Assembly: GCA_014655195.1 (NCBI GenBank)
Contig: BNBH01000004.1
Span: 1-64,000, forward strand
Length of the DNA stretch: 64,000 bases
DNA from: Streptomyces cellulosae
Lineage (GTDB): Bacteria; Actinomycetota; Actinomycetes; Streptomycetales; Streptomycetaceae
Direction: 5' to 3'
A program made the position numbers and the translations under genes. Below the pieces are notes generated by a model that was not told the DNA's origin, did no database searches, and saw only the letters and a program-made list of their open reading frames with translations. Shown in pieces: positions 35,500 to 44,122 of this stretch. How positions within the stretch are numbered: position 1 is the first letter of the stretch; each line of letters begins with the position of its first letter.

Positions 35500-35930
35500 C
35501 GTTAATCGCTCCTCAGAGCGGTCAGGCAGTGGGGGGAACTTCCCCTCCCTGTCCTTCCGCAGCTTAGTCCCGCAAGCGGGGACCGCTCATTCCAACTGCC
35601 GACACCGTCGATGGCCTCCTGACCCCGCTCACGCCGACATCTGCTCCAACCCGATGGTGCGAGACGATGTTCCCGCAGGCCAGGCAGTTACCCCCTTCGC
35701 CAGTACGCCCGTGGCGAACGGGAGCCGTCCCGCCCTGCGTGTCGCCCCCTCCCACTAGGGATGTCTTACCCGCTGCGACTGACCGTCCATGCCGAGTGCA
35801 CGGGTTCCCTCCGCTACGGGCGAACAACCTTGCGCCCCGCTTCACCCCCGAGCGCCCCCTTGTTCGACACCGTGCGCATTCGTACAGACACCCAGCGTAA
35901 CCCGAGGGGTCGTCGTGCGTTGCCCCGGGC
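35500..35930. other. 431-bp divergent region upstream of clpC
   Basis: No gene is supported. It holds a possible clpC -10 (TAAGCT on the minus strand, 35571-35576) and the inverted repeat TTCGCC (35696-35701) / GGCGAA (35713-35718), a candidate regulator site. A second GGGCGAA...TTGCGCCC imperfect dyad lies at 35818-35836. Confidence 0.45.
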
Positions 35931-36653
35931 ATGGCCGGTATCCGCTCCGCCGCCCTCCCGTCGCCCCGCCGGCCGGTCCCACCGGCCTTCGAGGGGCGCG
36001 AGGGGCGTCACGGCGACCGGACGCGCCTCTGGTACGAGAACGTCCTGGGCTGGCCCACGGTGCCCGGTGTTCCGCCGCGGCTGGCGGTGGGCGTGCGCTT
36101 CGACGTCCTGGACGTGCCCGCGGAGGCGGGCCGCGCCGCGCTGGAGCGGCTGGGCGGGGCCGCGGAGGGCTTCCCGGTCGCCGTCCAGGAGGACAGGATG
36201 CGGCTGCTGATCGCCGCGGGGGGCGCCGACGAGCTGCCGGGCCTGCTGGAGTGGCTGGAGTGGGGCGGTCTCGGCCTCGACCTGCGGGCGCTCGGCGAGG
36301 GCCGCCTCATGGACGCCCCCGACCCCTGGTCCACCGGGACGTGGACCGCCGGGGCCGGACGGGACGTACCGCGGGAACACCCGGCCGCGGGGCGTCCCGG
36401 CGCGGGACGCCCGGACAGTCCGCAGGGGGCCGCCGTATGGCTGCGGCCCCCCGTACCGGGTCGCGAGGCGGAGGCCTCGCTGCCGACGCTGTCGGCGATG
36501 GGCACGAGGAGTTCGCGAGGGGTCGGTGACGGCCCCCCGGACCTCGTGCGTCTGGTCAACACCGTGGCGACGCAGATCCACCGCGTACGCCTGCGGCGCT
36601 CCGGTGCGGGCGCCGCCGTGCACGGCGTGGGTCAGCCGTTGGCCTTCTCGTAG
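35931..36653 (+). CDS. Hypothetical protein resembling the N-terminal part of actinobacterial primase/polymerase-like proteins
   Basis: 240 aa. The segment LWYENVLGWPTVPGVPPRLAVGVRFDVLDVPAEAG (span) followed by AVQEDRMRLLIAAGGADELPGLLEWLEWGG resembles a conserved module in Streptomyces proteins annotated as bifunctional DNA primase/polymerase. No catalytic acidic triad of a Prim-Pol can be pointed to, so no enzymatic role is assigned. The C-terminal 80 residues are low complexity apart from a final helical stretch. Its 3' end overlaps the 3' end of lsr2 by 22 nt on opposite strands. The start ATG is the first in frame but lacks a clear Shine-Dalgarno. Confidence 0.65.
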   Translation: MAGIRSAALPSPRRPVPPAFEGREGRHGDRTRLWYENVLGWPTVPGVPPRLAVGVRFDVLDVPAEAGRAALERLGGAAEGFPVAVQEDRMRLLIAAGGADELPGLLEWLEWGGLGLDLRALGEGRLMDAPDPWSTGTWTAGAGRDVPREHPAAGRPGAGRPDSPQGAAVWLRPPVPGREAEASLPTLSAMGTRSSRGVGDGPPDLVRLVNTVATQIHRVRLRRSGAGAAVHGVGQPLAFS

Positions 36654-36967
36654 GCCTCACGGATGGACGCGGGGACGCGGCCGCGGTCGTTCACCTCGTA
36701 ACCGTTCTCCTTGGCCCAGGCGCGGATGGCCGCGGTGTCCTGGCTGCCGCCCGAGGAGGAACGCGCCTTTCCGCGCCCGCCCGAAGCACGGCCCCCGGTA
36801 CGACGACCGCCCTTCACGTAAGGCTCGAGAAGGCTGCGGAGCTTCTCCGCGTTGGCGGTGGTGAGATCGATCTCGTAGGTCTTGCCGTCCAACGCGAACG
36901 TCACGGTCTCGTCCGCCTCGCCGCCGTCGAGGTCGTCGACAAGAAGGACCTGAACCTTCTGTGCCAC
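36632..36967 (-). CDS. lsr2: Lsr2, nucleoid-associated xenogeneic silencer
   Basis: 111 aa, the usual Lsr2 length. The N-terminal dimerisation domain (AQKVQVLLVDDLDGGEADETV, span) forms a beta-structured oligomerising unit. A basic linker (GRRTGGRASGGRGKARS) leads to the C-terminal DNA-binding domain AIRAWAKENGYEVNDRGRVP with the AT-hook-like RGR that inserts in AT-rich minor grooves. In Streptomyces Lsr2 silences specialised-metabolite clusters and acquired DNA. GTG start 36965-36967 is preceded by AAAGGA; the longer frame upstream is promoter DNA. A palindrome lies in the promoter region. Confidence 0.96.
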   Translation of the reverse strand: MAQKVQVLLVDDLDGGEADETVTFALDGKTYEIDLTTANAEKLRSLLEPYVKGGRRTGGRASGGRGKARSSSGGSQDTAAIRAWAKENGYEVNDRGRVPASIREAYEKANG

Positions 36968-37042
36968 CGGATTTCCTTTCATCGATAACTTGAGGGCCGG
37001 GGTGAGCCGGCGTCCGCCGTATCGCCGCCCCTTGTTATATGC

Positions 37043-37056
37043 GGTACTGCAGTACC
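37043..37056. promoter_or_regulatory. 14-bp perfect palindrome upstream of lsr2
   Basis: GGTACTGCAGTACC is self-complementary over all 14 bp and sits directly upstream of TATAAC on the minus strand (37034-37039), a likely -10, about 70 nt before the lsr2 start. The position suggests an operator within the core promoter. The surrounding ~100 bp is AT-rich for this genome, which Lsr2 itself could bind. Confidence 0.6.
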
Positions 37057-37194
37057 TCGGAAAGCAAACCGCTTTTGCCGTAAAAACACAAACCCCCGGC
37101 AGAGGACAGGGGCCCGCGCACACCCCGGAAACATGCGCGTTTCGGACATAGGGCACCCGGCATAGGGGCCCTGACACAGATCACAGATCACAGA

Positions 37195-37728
37195 TCACAG
37201 ATGCAGAAGCATCCGGCTGTTGCCCAAGGTGTTCGGTTTCACGCGTTCGAGACCCAGGAACTCCGCGACACCCTCGTCATAGGAGCGCAGCAACTCCGCG
37301 TACACATCGCGGTCGACGGGCGTCTCACCGATCTCCACGAAGCCGTGCTTGCCGAAGAAGTCCACTTCGAAGGTCAGACAGAAAACACGCCGAACACCGA
37401 GCCAGCGGGCCGTCTGCAGCAACTTCTCCAGCAGTCGGTGGCCCACGCCCGCGCCCTTCAGGCCCGGCTTCACGGCGAGAGTGCGCACTTCCGCGAGGTC
37501 TTCCCACATCACGTGCAGGGCGCCGCAGCCGACGACCTCCGCGTTGTCGTCGCGTTCCGCGACCCAGAACTCCTGGATGTCCTCGTAAAGCGTCACCGTG
37601 GCTTTGTCGAGCAGGATGCCCTCGCGGACGTAGACGTCGAGGAGGCGGCGCACGGCCGGCACATCGCTGGTGCGGGCCCGCCGCACGGTGAGGGCATTTG
37701 CGGTGACTTCGGGGCTGTCTGCTGACAT
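37195..37728 (-). CDS. GNAT acetyltransferase, probably short-form N-acetylglutamate synthase
   Basis: 177 aa GNAT fold. Acetyl-CoA loop VKPGLKGAGVGHRLLEKLL, beta-4 region AEVVGCGALHVMWEDLAEVRTLAV (span), and FCLTFEVDFFGKHGFVEIGE, where the tail matches the pattern of ArgA-type acetyltransferases (amino-acid N-acetyltransferase, like M. tuberculosis Rv2747). Would make N-acetylglutamate for arginine synthesis. Other GNAT substrates cannot be excluded, so no symbol is given. The last codons overlap a (CAGATCA)n-type tandem repeat at ~37176-37204. It lies 9 bp after the BlaI-like gene on the same strand. Confidence 0.85.
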   Translation of the reverse strand: MSADSPEVTANALTVRRARTSDVPAVRRLLDVYVREGILLDKATVTLYEDIQEFWVAERDDNAEVVGCGALHVMWEDLAEVRTLAVKPGLKGAGVGHRLLEKLLQTARWLGVRRVFCLTFEVDFFGKHGFVEIGETPVDRDVYAELLRSYDEGVAEFLGLERVKPNTLGNSRMLLHL

Positions 37729-37737
37729 GGACGGACG

Positions 37738-38202
37738 CTATCGCCCGCCGGGCTCGTCGCGAGAGGCGGGGTTCTCGTCGGGGTTCTCACCGGGCTTCTC
37801 ACCGGGAGTGCCGGTGTTGCCGGCGCCGGGTTCGGGGCTTTGCGGGAGCTGGACGATCCGCATGGCGTCCTGGAGAGCCTGCCGCTGTTCCTCGCTCATC
37901 ATACCGAAGAAGGCGACGAGAGCCGCGGCGGCGTTGTCGCTCTGCGACCACGCCTCGTTCATGAGGGCGGCGGCGTACGCGGCGCGAGTGGAGACGGCCT
38001 CATATCGATAGGCACGTCCTTCGGACTCGCGACGCACCCAGCCCTTCTGATGGAGATTGTCCAAAACGGTCATCACCGTGGTGTACGCGATGGACCGTTC
38101 CTTCTGAAGATCTTCCAGGACTTCCCGAACGGTCACCGGGCGGTTCCACTTCCAGACCCGCGTCATGACCGCGTCTTCGAGTTCTCCCAATGGGCGAGGC
38201 AC
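37738..38202 (-). CDS. BlaI/MecI/CopY-family transcriptional repressor
   Basis: 154 aa. N-terminal winged helix (LGELEDAVMTRVWKWNRPVTVREVLEDLQ, span; YTTVMTVLDNLHQKGWVRRE) and a helical dimerisation segment (AAALVAFFGMMSEEQRQALQDAM). The C-terminal Pro/Gly/Glu-rich tail lacks a function I know. Classical partners (BlaR1-like M56 sensor protease) are absent nearby. GTG 38200-38202 start; TATTGT (38211-38216, minus strand) ends 8 nt before it, suggesting a leaderless and possibly autoregulated transcript. Likely co-transcribed with the GNAT gene. Confidence 0.88.
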   Translation of the reverse strand: MPRPLGELEDAVMTRVWKWNRPVTVREVLEDLQKERSIAYTTVMTVLDNLHQKGWVRRESEGRAYRYEAVSTRAAYAAALMNEAWSQSDNAAAALVAFFGMMSEEQRQALQDAMRIVQLPQSPEPGAGNTGTPGEKPGENPDENPASRDEPGGR

Positions 38203-38275
38203 AACTCAGAACAATAGTGGGAGATCCCGGCAATGGCGTGCCGGACGTGCGTGATACCCGGTGAACCATGACAAA

Positions 38276-38306
38276 AGGGGCGTACGACGGTGCGTCGTAC
38301 GCCCCT
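38276..38306 (-). terminator. Strong intrinsic terminator of the 57-aa membrane protein gene
   Basis: A 14-bp perfect stem (AGGGGCGTACGACG 38276-38289 with 38293-38306), 3-nt loop, followed on the minus strand by TTTTGT. It ends transcription from the gene at 38328. Confidence 0.88.
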
Positions 38307-38327
38307 GAGGGGCCGGGGTGGTCCCGG

Positions 38328-38501
38328 TCAGGCGTCGTTCTTGCCGGCGGGCGCGCCGTCCGCCCGGGCGAGGGCCGCGTCGACGGCGGCGTCCTCCTTG
38401 GTCTTGTTGGCGCCGCCCTGCGTCTTCACGATGACGCGGATCACGCCGATGAAGAAGACGGCCATGACGACCGGGGGCAGGAGCGCGGAGACGTAGTCCA
38501 T
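38328..38501 (-). CDS. Small conserved-type membrane protein (57 aa)
   Basis: MDYVSALLPPVVMAVFFIGV... : one N-terminal transmembrane helix (residues ~5-24) followed by a charged tail (KTQGGANKTKEDAAVDAALARADG). It has its own strong terminator, good GC-skewed codon use and an ATG at 38499-38501, so it is very likely a real gene despite its size. It lies 26 bp downstream of the gene at 38528 and may share its transcript. Function unknown. Confidence 0.82.
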   Translation of the reverse strand: MDYVSALLPPVVMAVFFIGVIRVIVKTQGGANKTKEDAAVDAALARADGAPAGKNDA

Positions 38502-38527
38502 GCGTCCAGGGTAGCCAGGGGGGCGGG

Positions 38528-39136
38528 TCAGCCGGCGGCCAGGTGCTGGTCCGGCGGCGGCGTGGCGGGTTTGCGCCGGGGGAAGACCTCGCCGGGCGTG
38601 GGCACGGGCCGCCGGGTCGGGCGGGGGGTGCCCGGGGCCGGCTCGGGGCTCGGGTTCGGCGCCGGGTGGGGCGTCGAGGGCCGCTCCTCGGGTTTCTTCT
38701 CCGGCTCCTTGCGCTCCTGCTCCTCACCCTGGCCCACGGAGGACAGACCCCCGGGCAGGGCGGTCAGGCGGACGCGCTCGCAGTGCCGCAGCAGGGCGGC
38801 GGCGGTGGGGTTGCCGCGCAGGGCGCGCAGGGCTGCCAGATCGTCCGGCTGGGGCCGGTATCCGGCGCCCAGCGCCTCCTCCAGGAGCGCGAGATAGCCG
38901 GCGGCGGTTCCGGGGAGTGCGGCGCGGTAGCGGCCGAGGTCGGCCACCAGAAAGGCGCGCAGCCGGGCGCTCTCGCGCGTCGCCTCGTCGAGGGACGCGG
39001 CGAGGCGCAGGCAGTCCTGGACGTCATCGGCCGTGGCCGGGCTGGGGTGCAGGGCGAGGGCGAGGGCACGGCGGAGCACGCGCAGCTCCTCCGCACCGAA
39101 CGCCAGGCCGCCGCGGGATCCGTAGGGCGTGGGCAT
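38528..39136 (-). CDS. Hypothetical protein, helical with Pro-rich tail
   Basis: 202 aa. The first ~125 residues are helical and Leu/Ala/Arg-rich (EELRVLRRALALALH, DEATRESARLRAFLVADLGRYRAAL, LALLEEALGAGYRPQPDDLAALRALRG, as spans). The last ~70 are Pro/Glu/Lys-rich and probably disordered (EEQERKEPEKKPEERP). No known motif is recognised. Starts MPTPYGSRGG at 39136; stop overlaps nothing. It precedes the 57-aa membrane protein gene on the same strand. Confidence 0.7.
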   Translation of the reverse strand: MPTPYGSRGGLAFGAEELRVLRRALALALHPSPATADDVQDCLRLAASLDEATRESARLRAFLVADLGRYRAALPGTAAGYLALLEEALGAGYRPQPDDLAALRALRGNPTAAALLRHCERVRLTALPGGLSSVGQGEEQERKEPEKKPEERPSTPHPAPNPSPEPAPGTPRPTRRPVPTPGEVFPRRKPATPPPDQHLAAG

Positions 39137-39561
39137 GCGGGCGACGATACGCGCTAATCAGACAAATCCGCCCAAAGATCACCAGCGTGGCGCGTCCACC
39201 ACTCGGGTGGGCGGGGCCCTTCCGGCGGACGGGGCGGAAACACCCCCGAGGGGCGCGGGGAACTGCGCGACCAGCCACCCACGACCCGCACCCGGCGTCG
39301 CAAAGGTGCCGCCGCGCCCGCCCGTGCCGCCCTGAGGGCACCTCCCAGGCCCTTGAGGCAGTGGGGAGACACGACTGCCCGCAGCGGCGGCGTACCTGCC
39401 TGCGGCAGCGGGGGGCCGTGTCGGCGGCCTCGGCTGCAGCGCCCTTCAGGGGCGCGGGGAACTGCGCGACCAGCCACCCACTGGGGAGGCACGACTGCTC
39501 GCGGCTGGGGCGGGCGGCCGGCCCACAGCTTGGGCGGGCGCGGGCGCCGGATCGGCGCCCG
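39137..39561. repeat. Intergenic region with two copies of the GGCGCGGGGAACTGCGCGA repeat in a duplicated module
   Basis: Cores at 39252-39270 and 39451-39469, each followed by CCAGCCACCCA. A second shared element, GGGGAG(A/G)CACGACTGC, occurs at ~39363 and ~39483. The combined pattern suggests a duplicated ~120-200-bp module, related to the array at 19081-19290. No gene is supported in this 425-bp gap. Confidence 0.75.
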
Positions 39562-40359
39562 CTACATGCGCGACACGTTTCGTTCGTACACCAGGCGGAG
39601 CCCGATCAGCGTCAGCCACGGCTCGTGTTCGTCGATCACCGTCGCCTCCCCCAGAACCATCGGCGCCAGCCCGCCCGTGGCGATGACCGTGACGTCGTCC
39701 GGGTCGTCGGCCAGTTCCCGCGCCATGCGGTTGACCACGCCGTCGACCTGCCCGGCGAACCCGTAGACGATGCCCGACTGCATCGCCGCGACCGTGTTCT
39801 TGCCGATCACCGTCCGCGGGCGGGCCACCTCGATCTTGCGGAGCTGGGCCGCCTTGACGCCCAGCGCCTCCACCGAGATCTCGATGCCGGGCGCGATGAC
39901 CCCGCCGACGTACTCCCCGCGCGCGGAGACCGCGTCGAACGTGGTCGCCGTGCCGAAGTCGACGACGATCGCCGGCCCGCCGTACAGCTCGTTGGCGGCC
40001 ACCGCGTTGATGATGCGGTCGGCGCCGACCTCCTTGGGGTTGTCGAACTGGATCGGCACGCCCGTCTTCACGCCCGGCTCCACGAGGACCGCGGGCACGT
40101 CGCCGTAGTAGCGGCGGGTGACCTCGCGCAGTTCGTGCAGCACGGACGGGACGGTCGCGCAGATGGCGATGCCGTCGATGCCGTCGCCCAGCTCCTCGCC
40201 CAGCAGCGGGTGCATGCCCATCAGGCCCTGGAGGAGCACGGCCAGCTCGTCCGCCGTGCGCCGCGCGTCCGTGGAGATGCGCCAGTGCTCGACGATCTCC
40301 TCGCCGTCGAACAGGCCGAGAACGGTGTGCGTGTTGCCCACGTCGATGGTCAGCAGCAT
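39562..40359 (-). CDS. coaX: Type III pantothenate kinase
   Basis: Phosphorylates pantothenate with ATP in the first step of CoA synthesis; not feedback-inhibited by CoA in characterised members. 265 aa. ASKHA motifs LTIDVGNTHTVLGLFDG, VVDFGTATTFDAVSARGEY and GGVIAPGIEIS, with VIATGGLAPMV near the C-terminus. Start MLLTIDVGN, 8 bp after nadC. Last gene of the cofactor run panC-nadB-nadC-coaX. Confidence 0.95.
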   Translation of the reverse strand: MLLTIDVGNTHTVLGLFDGEEIVEHWRISTDARRTADELAVLLQGLMGMHPLLGEELGDGIDGIAICATVPSVLHELREVTRRYYGDVPAVLVEPGVKTGVPIQFDNPKEVGADRIINAVAANELYGGPAIVVDFGTATTFDAVSARGEYVGGVIAPGIEISVEALGVKAAQLRKIEVARPRTVIGKNTVAAMQSGIVYGFAGQVDGVVNRMARELADDPDDVTVIATGGLAPMVLGEATVIDEHEPWLTLIGLRLVYERNVSRM

Positions 40360-40367
40360 GGCCGGTC

Positions 40368-41354
40368 CTACTCTGCGGCGCGCAGGTCGAGGCCGATGTC
40401 GAGGATCGGCGAGGAGTGGGTGAGGGCGCCCACGGCGAGGTAGTCGACGCCCGTGTCGGCGTACGCCTTCGCGTTGGCGAGGGTGAGGCGGCCGGAGGCC
40501 TCCAGCGCCGCGCGGCCGTCGACGAGGGCCACGGCCTCCTCGCACTCGACGGGCGTGAAGTTGTCCAGCAGGATCAGGTCGGCGCCCGCGTCCAGCACCT
40601 CGCGGAGCTGGTGCAGGGTGTCGACCTCGACCTCGATGGGCACGTCGGGGAAGCGCTCGCGGACGGCCTTGAAGGCCTGCGCGACGCCGCCCGCGGCCAC
40701 CACGTGGTTGTCCTTGACCAGCGCCGCGTCCGACAGGGACATGCGGTGGTTGACGCCGCCGCCGCAGCGCACGGCGAACTTCTCCAGGCTGCGCAGCCCC
40801 GGCGTGGTCTTGCGGGTGTCGCGCACCTTCGCCTTGGTGCCCTCCAGAGCGTCCGCCCACGCGCGCGTGGCGGTCGCGATGCCGGAGAGCCGGCACAGCA
40901 GGTTCAGCGCGCTGCGCTCGGCGGTGAGGATGTCGCGGGTGCGGGTGGTGACCGACAGGAGCACCTGGCCGGCCTCCACGCGGTCGCCGTCCTCCACGTG
41001 CCGCTCGACCTCGAACTCCTCGGTGCAGACGATCGACATGACCGCCTCGGCGACGCGGAGTCCTGCCACCGTGCCCGCCTCGCGGGCGGTGAAGTCGGCG
41101 GTGGCGACGGCGTCCTCGGGGATGGTCGCGACCGTGGTCACGTCCTCGCCGTGCGCCAGGTCCTCCTGGAGGGCCACGTTGGCGATGTCCTCGACCTCGA
41201 CGGGGTCGAGCCCCGCGTCGGAAAGGAGCTCGGCGAGCGCGGGGTCGAGCCCGCACTCCAGATAGGCGTCCTCCTCGCCGGCGCCGCAGGCACAGCCGTC
41301 GCCACAGCCACCGGAGGAGACGAGGGGAAGGTCGGGGGTGGTCACTGCTGTCAC
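40368..41354 (-). CDS. nadC: Nicotinate-nucleotide pyrophosphorylase (quinolinate phosphoribosyltransferase)
   Basis: Converts quinolinate and PRPP to nicotinate mononucleotide in de novo NAD synthesis. 328 aa. EDLAHGEDVTTVATIP, TARTRDI-like TTRTRDILTAERSALNLLCRLSGIAT, the KTTPGLRSLEKFAVRCGG active-site region and LILLDNFTP are family hallmarks. About 40 residues precede the usual start and include a Cys cluster (GGCGDGCACG), a feature of actinobacterial NadC of unknown role. GTG 41352-41354 overlaps the nadB stop (GTGA), indicating coupled translation. Confidence 0.94.
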   Translation of the reverse strand: MTAVTTPDLPLVSSGGCGDGCACGAGEEDAYLECGLDPALAELLSDAGLDPVEVEDIANVALQEDLAHGEDVTTVATIPEDAVATADFTAREAGTVAGLRVAEAVMSIVCTEEFEVERHVEDGDRVEAGQVLLSVTTRTRDILTAERSALNLLCRLSGIATATRAWADALEGTKAKVRDTRKTTPGLRSLEKFAVRCGGGVNHRMSLSDAALVKDNHVVAAGGVAQAFKAVRERFPDVPIEVEVDTLHQLREVLDAGADLILLDNFTPVECEEAVALVDGRAALEASGRLTLANAKAYADTGVDYLAVGALTHSSPILDIGLDLRAAE

Positions 41355-43054
41355 TGCTCCTGGGCCTGGGGGAGGGTCGGGGGGAAGTCTGTGGTGTCGG
41401 TGGTGCGCACCGCCAGCGATCGGTCGGGATTCAGCCGTACGACGATGTGACGGCGCCATGCCGTGTCGTCGCGCTCGGGACGGTCCTCGCGCCAGTGGCA
41501 GCCGCGGGTCTCCTCGCGCCGGCGTGCCGCTTCCACGAGCACGCGGGCGACACACAGGAGGTTGGTGGCCTCCCAGGTGTCGACGCCCGGCTCGGCGGTC
41601 TTGCCGTTCTCGTCGAGGGCGTCACGCGCGTCGGCGTGCAGCCGGTGCAGGCGGTCGGCGGCCTCGGCGAGGGACGCCTCGGAGCGCAGGACGCCCGCGC
41701 CGCGGGTCATGATCCGCTGGATGGCGAAGCGCGCCTCGGGCGGGAGGAGCGGGTGCGCGGGGCGCTCCGCCACGGGCAGCGGCTGCGGCACGCGCGCGTG
41801 GAGGCCGGTGGAGGCGATGTCGGCGGCGATGCGCTCGGCGTAGACGAGGCCTTCGAGGAGCGAGTTGGACGCGAGCCGGTTGGCGCCGTGCACGCCGGTG
41901 CAGGCGACCTCCCCGCACGCGTACAGGCCGGGCACCGTGGTGCGGCCGTGAGAGTCGGTGCGGACGCCGCCGGAGGCGTAGTGGGCGGCCGGGGCGACCG
42001 GCACGGGCTGTGTGACCGGGTCGATGCCGTGGGCGCGGCAGGCGGCCAGGATCGTCGGGAACCGCTGCTCCCACATCTCGGCGCCGAAATGGCGGGCGTC
42101 GAGGTACATGTGCTCGGCGTCGTTGTCGAGCATGCGGCGCACGATGCCCTTGGCGACGATGTCCCGGGGCGCCAGCTCGGCCAGCTCGTGCTGCCCCAGC
42201 ATGAAGCGCACGCCGTCGCCGTCCACCAGGTGGGCGCCCTCGCCGCGGACCGCCTCGGAGACCAGCGGCTGCTGGCCCTCCGCGTCCGGGCCGAGGAACA
42301 GCACCGTGGGGTGGAACTGCACGAACTCCAGGTCGCTCACCTCGGCGCCCGCGCGCAGCGCGAGGGCGACGCCGTCGCCGGTGGAGACGGCCGGGTTGGT
42401 GGTCGCGGAGAACACCTGGCCCATGCCGCCGGTGGCGAGCACCACGGCCGGCGCGTGCACCGCGCCCACCCCGTCGTGCTGGCCCTCGCCCATCACGTGC
42501 AGGGTGACGCCGGCGGTGCGGCCCTCGGCGTCGGTGAGCAGGTCGAGCACGAGCGCGTTCTCGATCGTGCGCAGCCCCCGCGCGCGGACCGCCTCGACCA
42601 GGGCGCGGGAGATCTCCGCACCGGTGGCGTCGCCGCCCGCGTGGGCGATACGGCGCCGGTGGTGGCCGCCCTCACGGGTGAGTTCCAGGTTGCCGTCGGT
42701 GGACGCGTCGAACTGCGCCCCCGTCGCGATGAGCCGCCGTACGGCGTCGGGGCCCTCGGTGACCAGGATGCGCACCGCCTCCTCGTCGCACAGGCCCGCG
42801 CCGGCGACCAGGGTGTCGTCGAGGTGCTGCTCGGGGGTGTCGCCCTCGCCGAGGGCCGCGGCGATGCCGCCCTGCGCCCAGCGGGTCGAGCCGTCGTCGA
42901 GGCGCGCCTTGGTGACCACCACGGTGGTCAGCCCCGCGGCCTCGCAGCGGAGGGCGGCGGTGAGCCCGGCGACGCCGGAGCCGACGACCACCACGTCGGC
43001 GTCGATGGACCACCCGGGGGCGGGGGCGTGGAGCCGTATGCCTGTCGTGGTCAC
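41351..43054 (-). CDS. nadB: L-aspartate oxidase
   Basis: FAD enzyme oxidising aspartate to iminoaspartate, first step of NAD synthesis. 567 aa. FAD dinucleotide motif [20 protein letters not shown], covalent-free flavin region [20 protein letters not shown], catalytic region [20 protein letters not shown] and substrate loop [15 protein letters not shown]. The C-terminal helical domain is present. It overlaps panC by 4 nt upstream and nadC by 4 nt downstream. nadA is not in this window. Confidence 0.96.
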   Translation of the reverse strand: MTTTGIRLHAPAPGWSIDADVVVVGSGVAGLTAALRCEAAGLTTVVVTKARLDDGSTRWAQGGIAAALGEGDTPEQHLDDTLVAGAGLCDEEAVRILVTEGPDAVRRLIATGAQFDASTDGNLELTREGGHHRRRIAHAGGDATGAEISRALVEAVRARGLRTIENALVLDLLTDAEGRTAGVTLHVMGEGQHDGVGAVHAPAVVLATGGMGQVFSATTNPAVSTGDGVALALRAGAEVSDLEFVQFHPTVLFLGPDAEGQQPLVSEAVRGEGAHLVDGDGVRFMLGQHELAELAPRDIVAKGIVRRMLDNDAEHMYLDARHFGAEMWEQRFPTILAACRAHGIDPVTQPVPVAPAAHYASGGVRTDSHGRTTVPGLYACGEVACTGVHGANRLASNSLLEGLVYAERIAADIASTGLHARVPQPLPVAERPAHPLLPPEARFAIQRIMTRGAGVLRSEASLAEAADRLHRLHADARDALDENGKTAEPGVDTWEATNLLCVARVLVEAARRREETRGCHWREDRPERDDTAWRRHIVVRLNPDRSLAVRTTDTTDFPPTLPQAQEQ

Positions 43055-44049
43055 GAGGCGTCTCCGAACGTTCCGAAGGTCAGGGGGATGTTGTCGATCA
43101 GCCGGGTCGCGCCCACGCGCGCGGCGACCGCGAGGACTGCCTCGCCGGTGAAGTCGTCGCCGATCTCGGTGAAGTCGGACGGGTCGACCAGCGCCAGGTA
43201 GTCCAGCTGGAGCGGCGGGTCGAGGCGGGCGGCCTCGTCCAGCACCTGGCGGGCGGCGGCACGGACCGCGGCGGGTCCGCCGGCGGTGGTCGCGACGGCA
43301 TGCGCGTCGGCGGCGGCGCGGGACTCGCCGATCGCGCTGAGCGCCTCGGCACGGGCCCGCGAGGCGGGCACCTCACGGGCGCGGGCGCGCAGCGCCTCCT
43401 GCGCGGCGTGCCGGTCGCTTCCCGCGAACAGCGCCTGCGACAGGGCGAGCGCGGTGCGCCGCTCGGCGGGCGACAGGTAGCGGTTGCGGCTGGACAGGGC
43501 GAGCCCGTCCTCCTCGCGGACAGTGGGCACGCCGACGATCTCCACCCCGAAGTTCAGGTCGCGCACCATGCGCCGGATCAGGGCGAGCTGCTGGGCGTCC
43601 TTCTGCCCGTAGAGGGCGACGTCGGGGCGGGTGAGGTGCAGCAGCTTCGCCACGACGGTGAGCATGCCGTCGAAGTGGCCGGGGCGGGCGGCGCCCTCCA
43701 GCCGCTCGCCCATGGGTCCGGCGCTGATCCTCACCTGGGGTTCGCCGCCGGGGTAGACCTCGTCGACGGACGGGGCGAACACGACGTCGGCGCCGGACTT
43801 CCCGGCCAGCTCCACGTCGGCGTCCAGGGTGCGCGGGTAGCGGTCCAGGTCCTCGCCCGCGCCGAACTGCAGCGGGTTGACGAAGACGGTGACGACGACC
43901 TCGCCCTCCGGTCCGGCGATCTTCCGGGCGGTGCGGATCAGCGTGGCGTGGCCCTCGTGCAGCGCGCCCATGGTCATCACGACGGCACGGCGGCCGGTAC
44001 GCGCGCGGGCGTGCAGGTCGGCGGCGGTGCGCAGCAGGGTGGCGGTCAT
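43051..44049 (-). CDS. panC: Pantothenate synthetase
   Basis: Ligates pantoate and beta-alanine with ATP to pantothenate. 332 aa, slightly longer than the ~285-aa E. coli enzyme owing to an Ala-rich C-terminal insert (~residues 205-255). HIGH-like [30 protein letters not shown], and the KMSKS-like [15 protein letters not shown]. The ATG overlaps nothing upstream; the 4-nt overlap with nadB couples CoA and NAD precursor synthesis in one transcript. Confidence 0.95.
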   Translation of the reverse strand: MTATLLRTAADLHARARTGRRAVVMTMGALHEGHATLIRTARKIAGPEGEVVVTVFVNPLQFGAGEDLDRYPRTLDADVELAGKSGADVVFAPSVDEVYPGGEPQVRISAGPMGERLEGAARPGHFDGMLTVVAKLLHLTRPDVALYGQKDAQQLALIRRMVRDLNFGVEIVGVPTVREEDGLALSSRNRYLSPAERRTALALSQALFAGSDRHAAQEALRARAREVPASRARAEALSAIGESRAAADAHAVATTAGGPAAVRAAARQVLDEAARLDPPLQLDYLALVDPSDFTEIGDDFTGEAVLAVAARVGATRLIDNIPLTFGTFGDAS

Positions 44050-44122
44050 CGGGCGGCTCCGTTCCGGGACGCGCGCGGGGGCGTACGGGTGGGGTGGGCG
44101 TGCGGGGTGCGGGCGGTACCGC

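Noticed and set aside
37176..37204. Short (CAGATCA)n tandem repeat as a phase-variable tract
   Set aside because: Only four 7-nt units, overlapping the stop of the GNAT gene; length changes would hardly alter the protein and there is no promoter here. It is noted in the GNAT entry.
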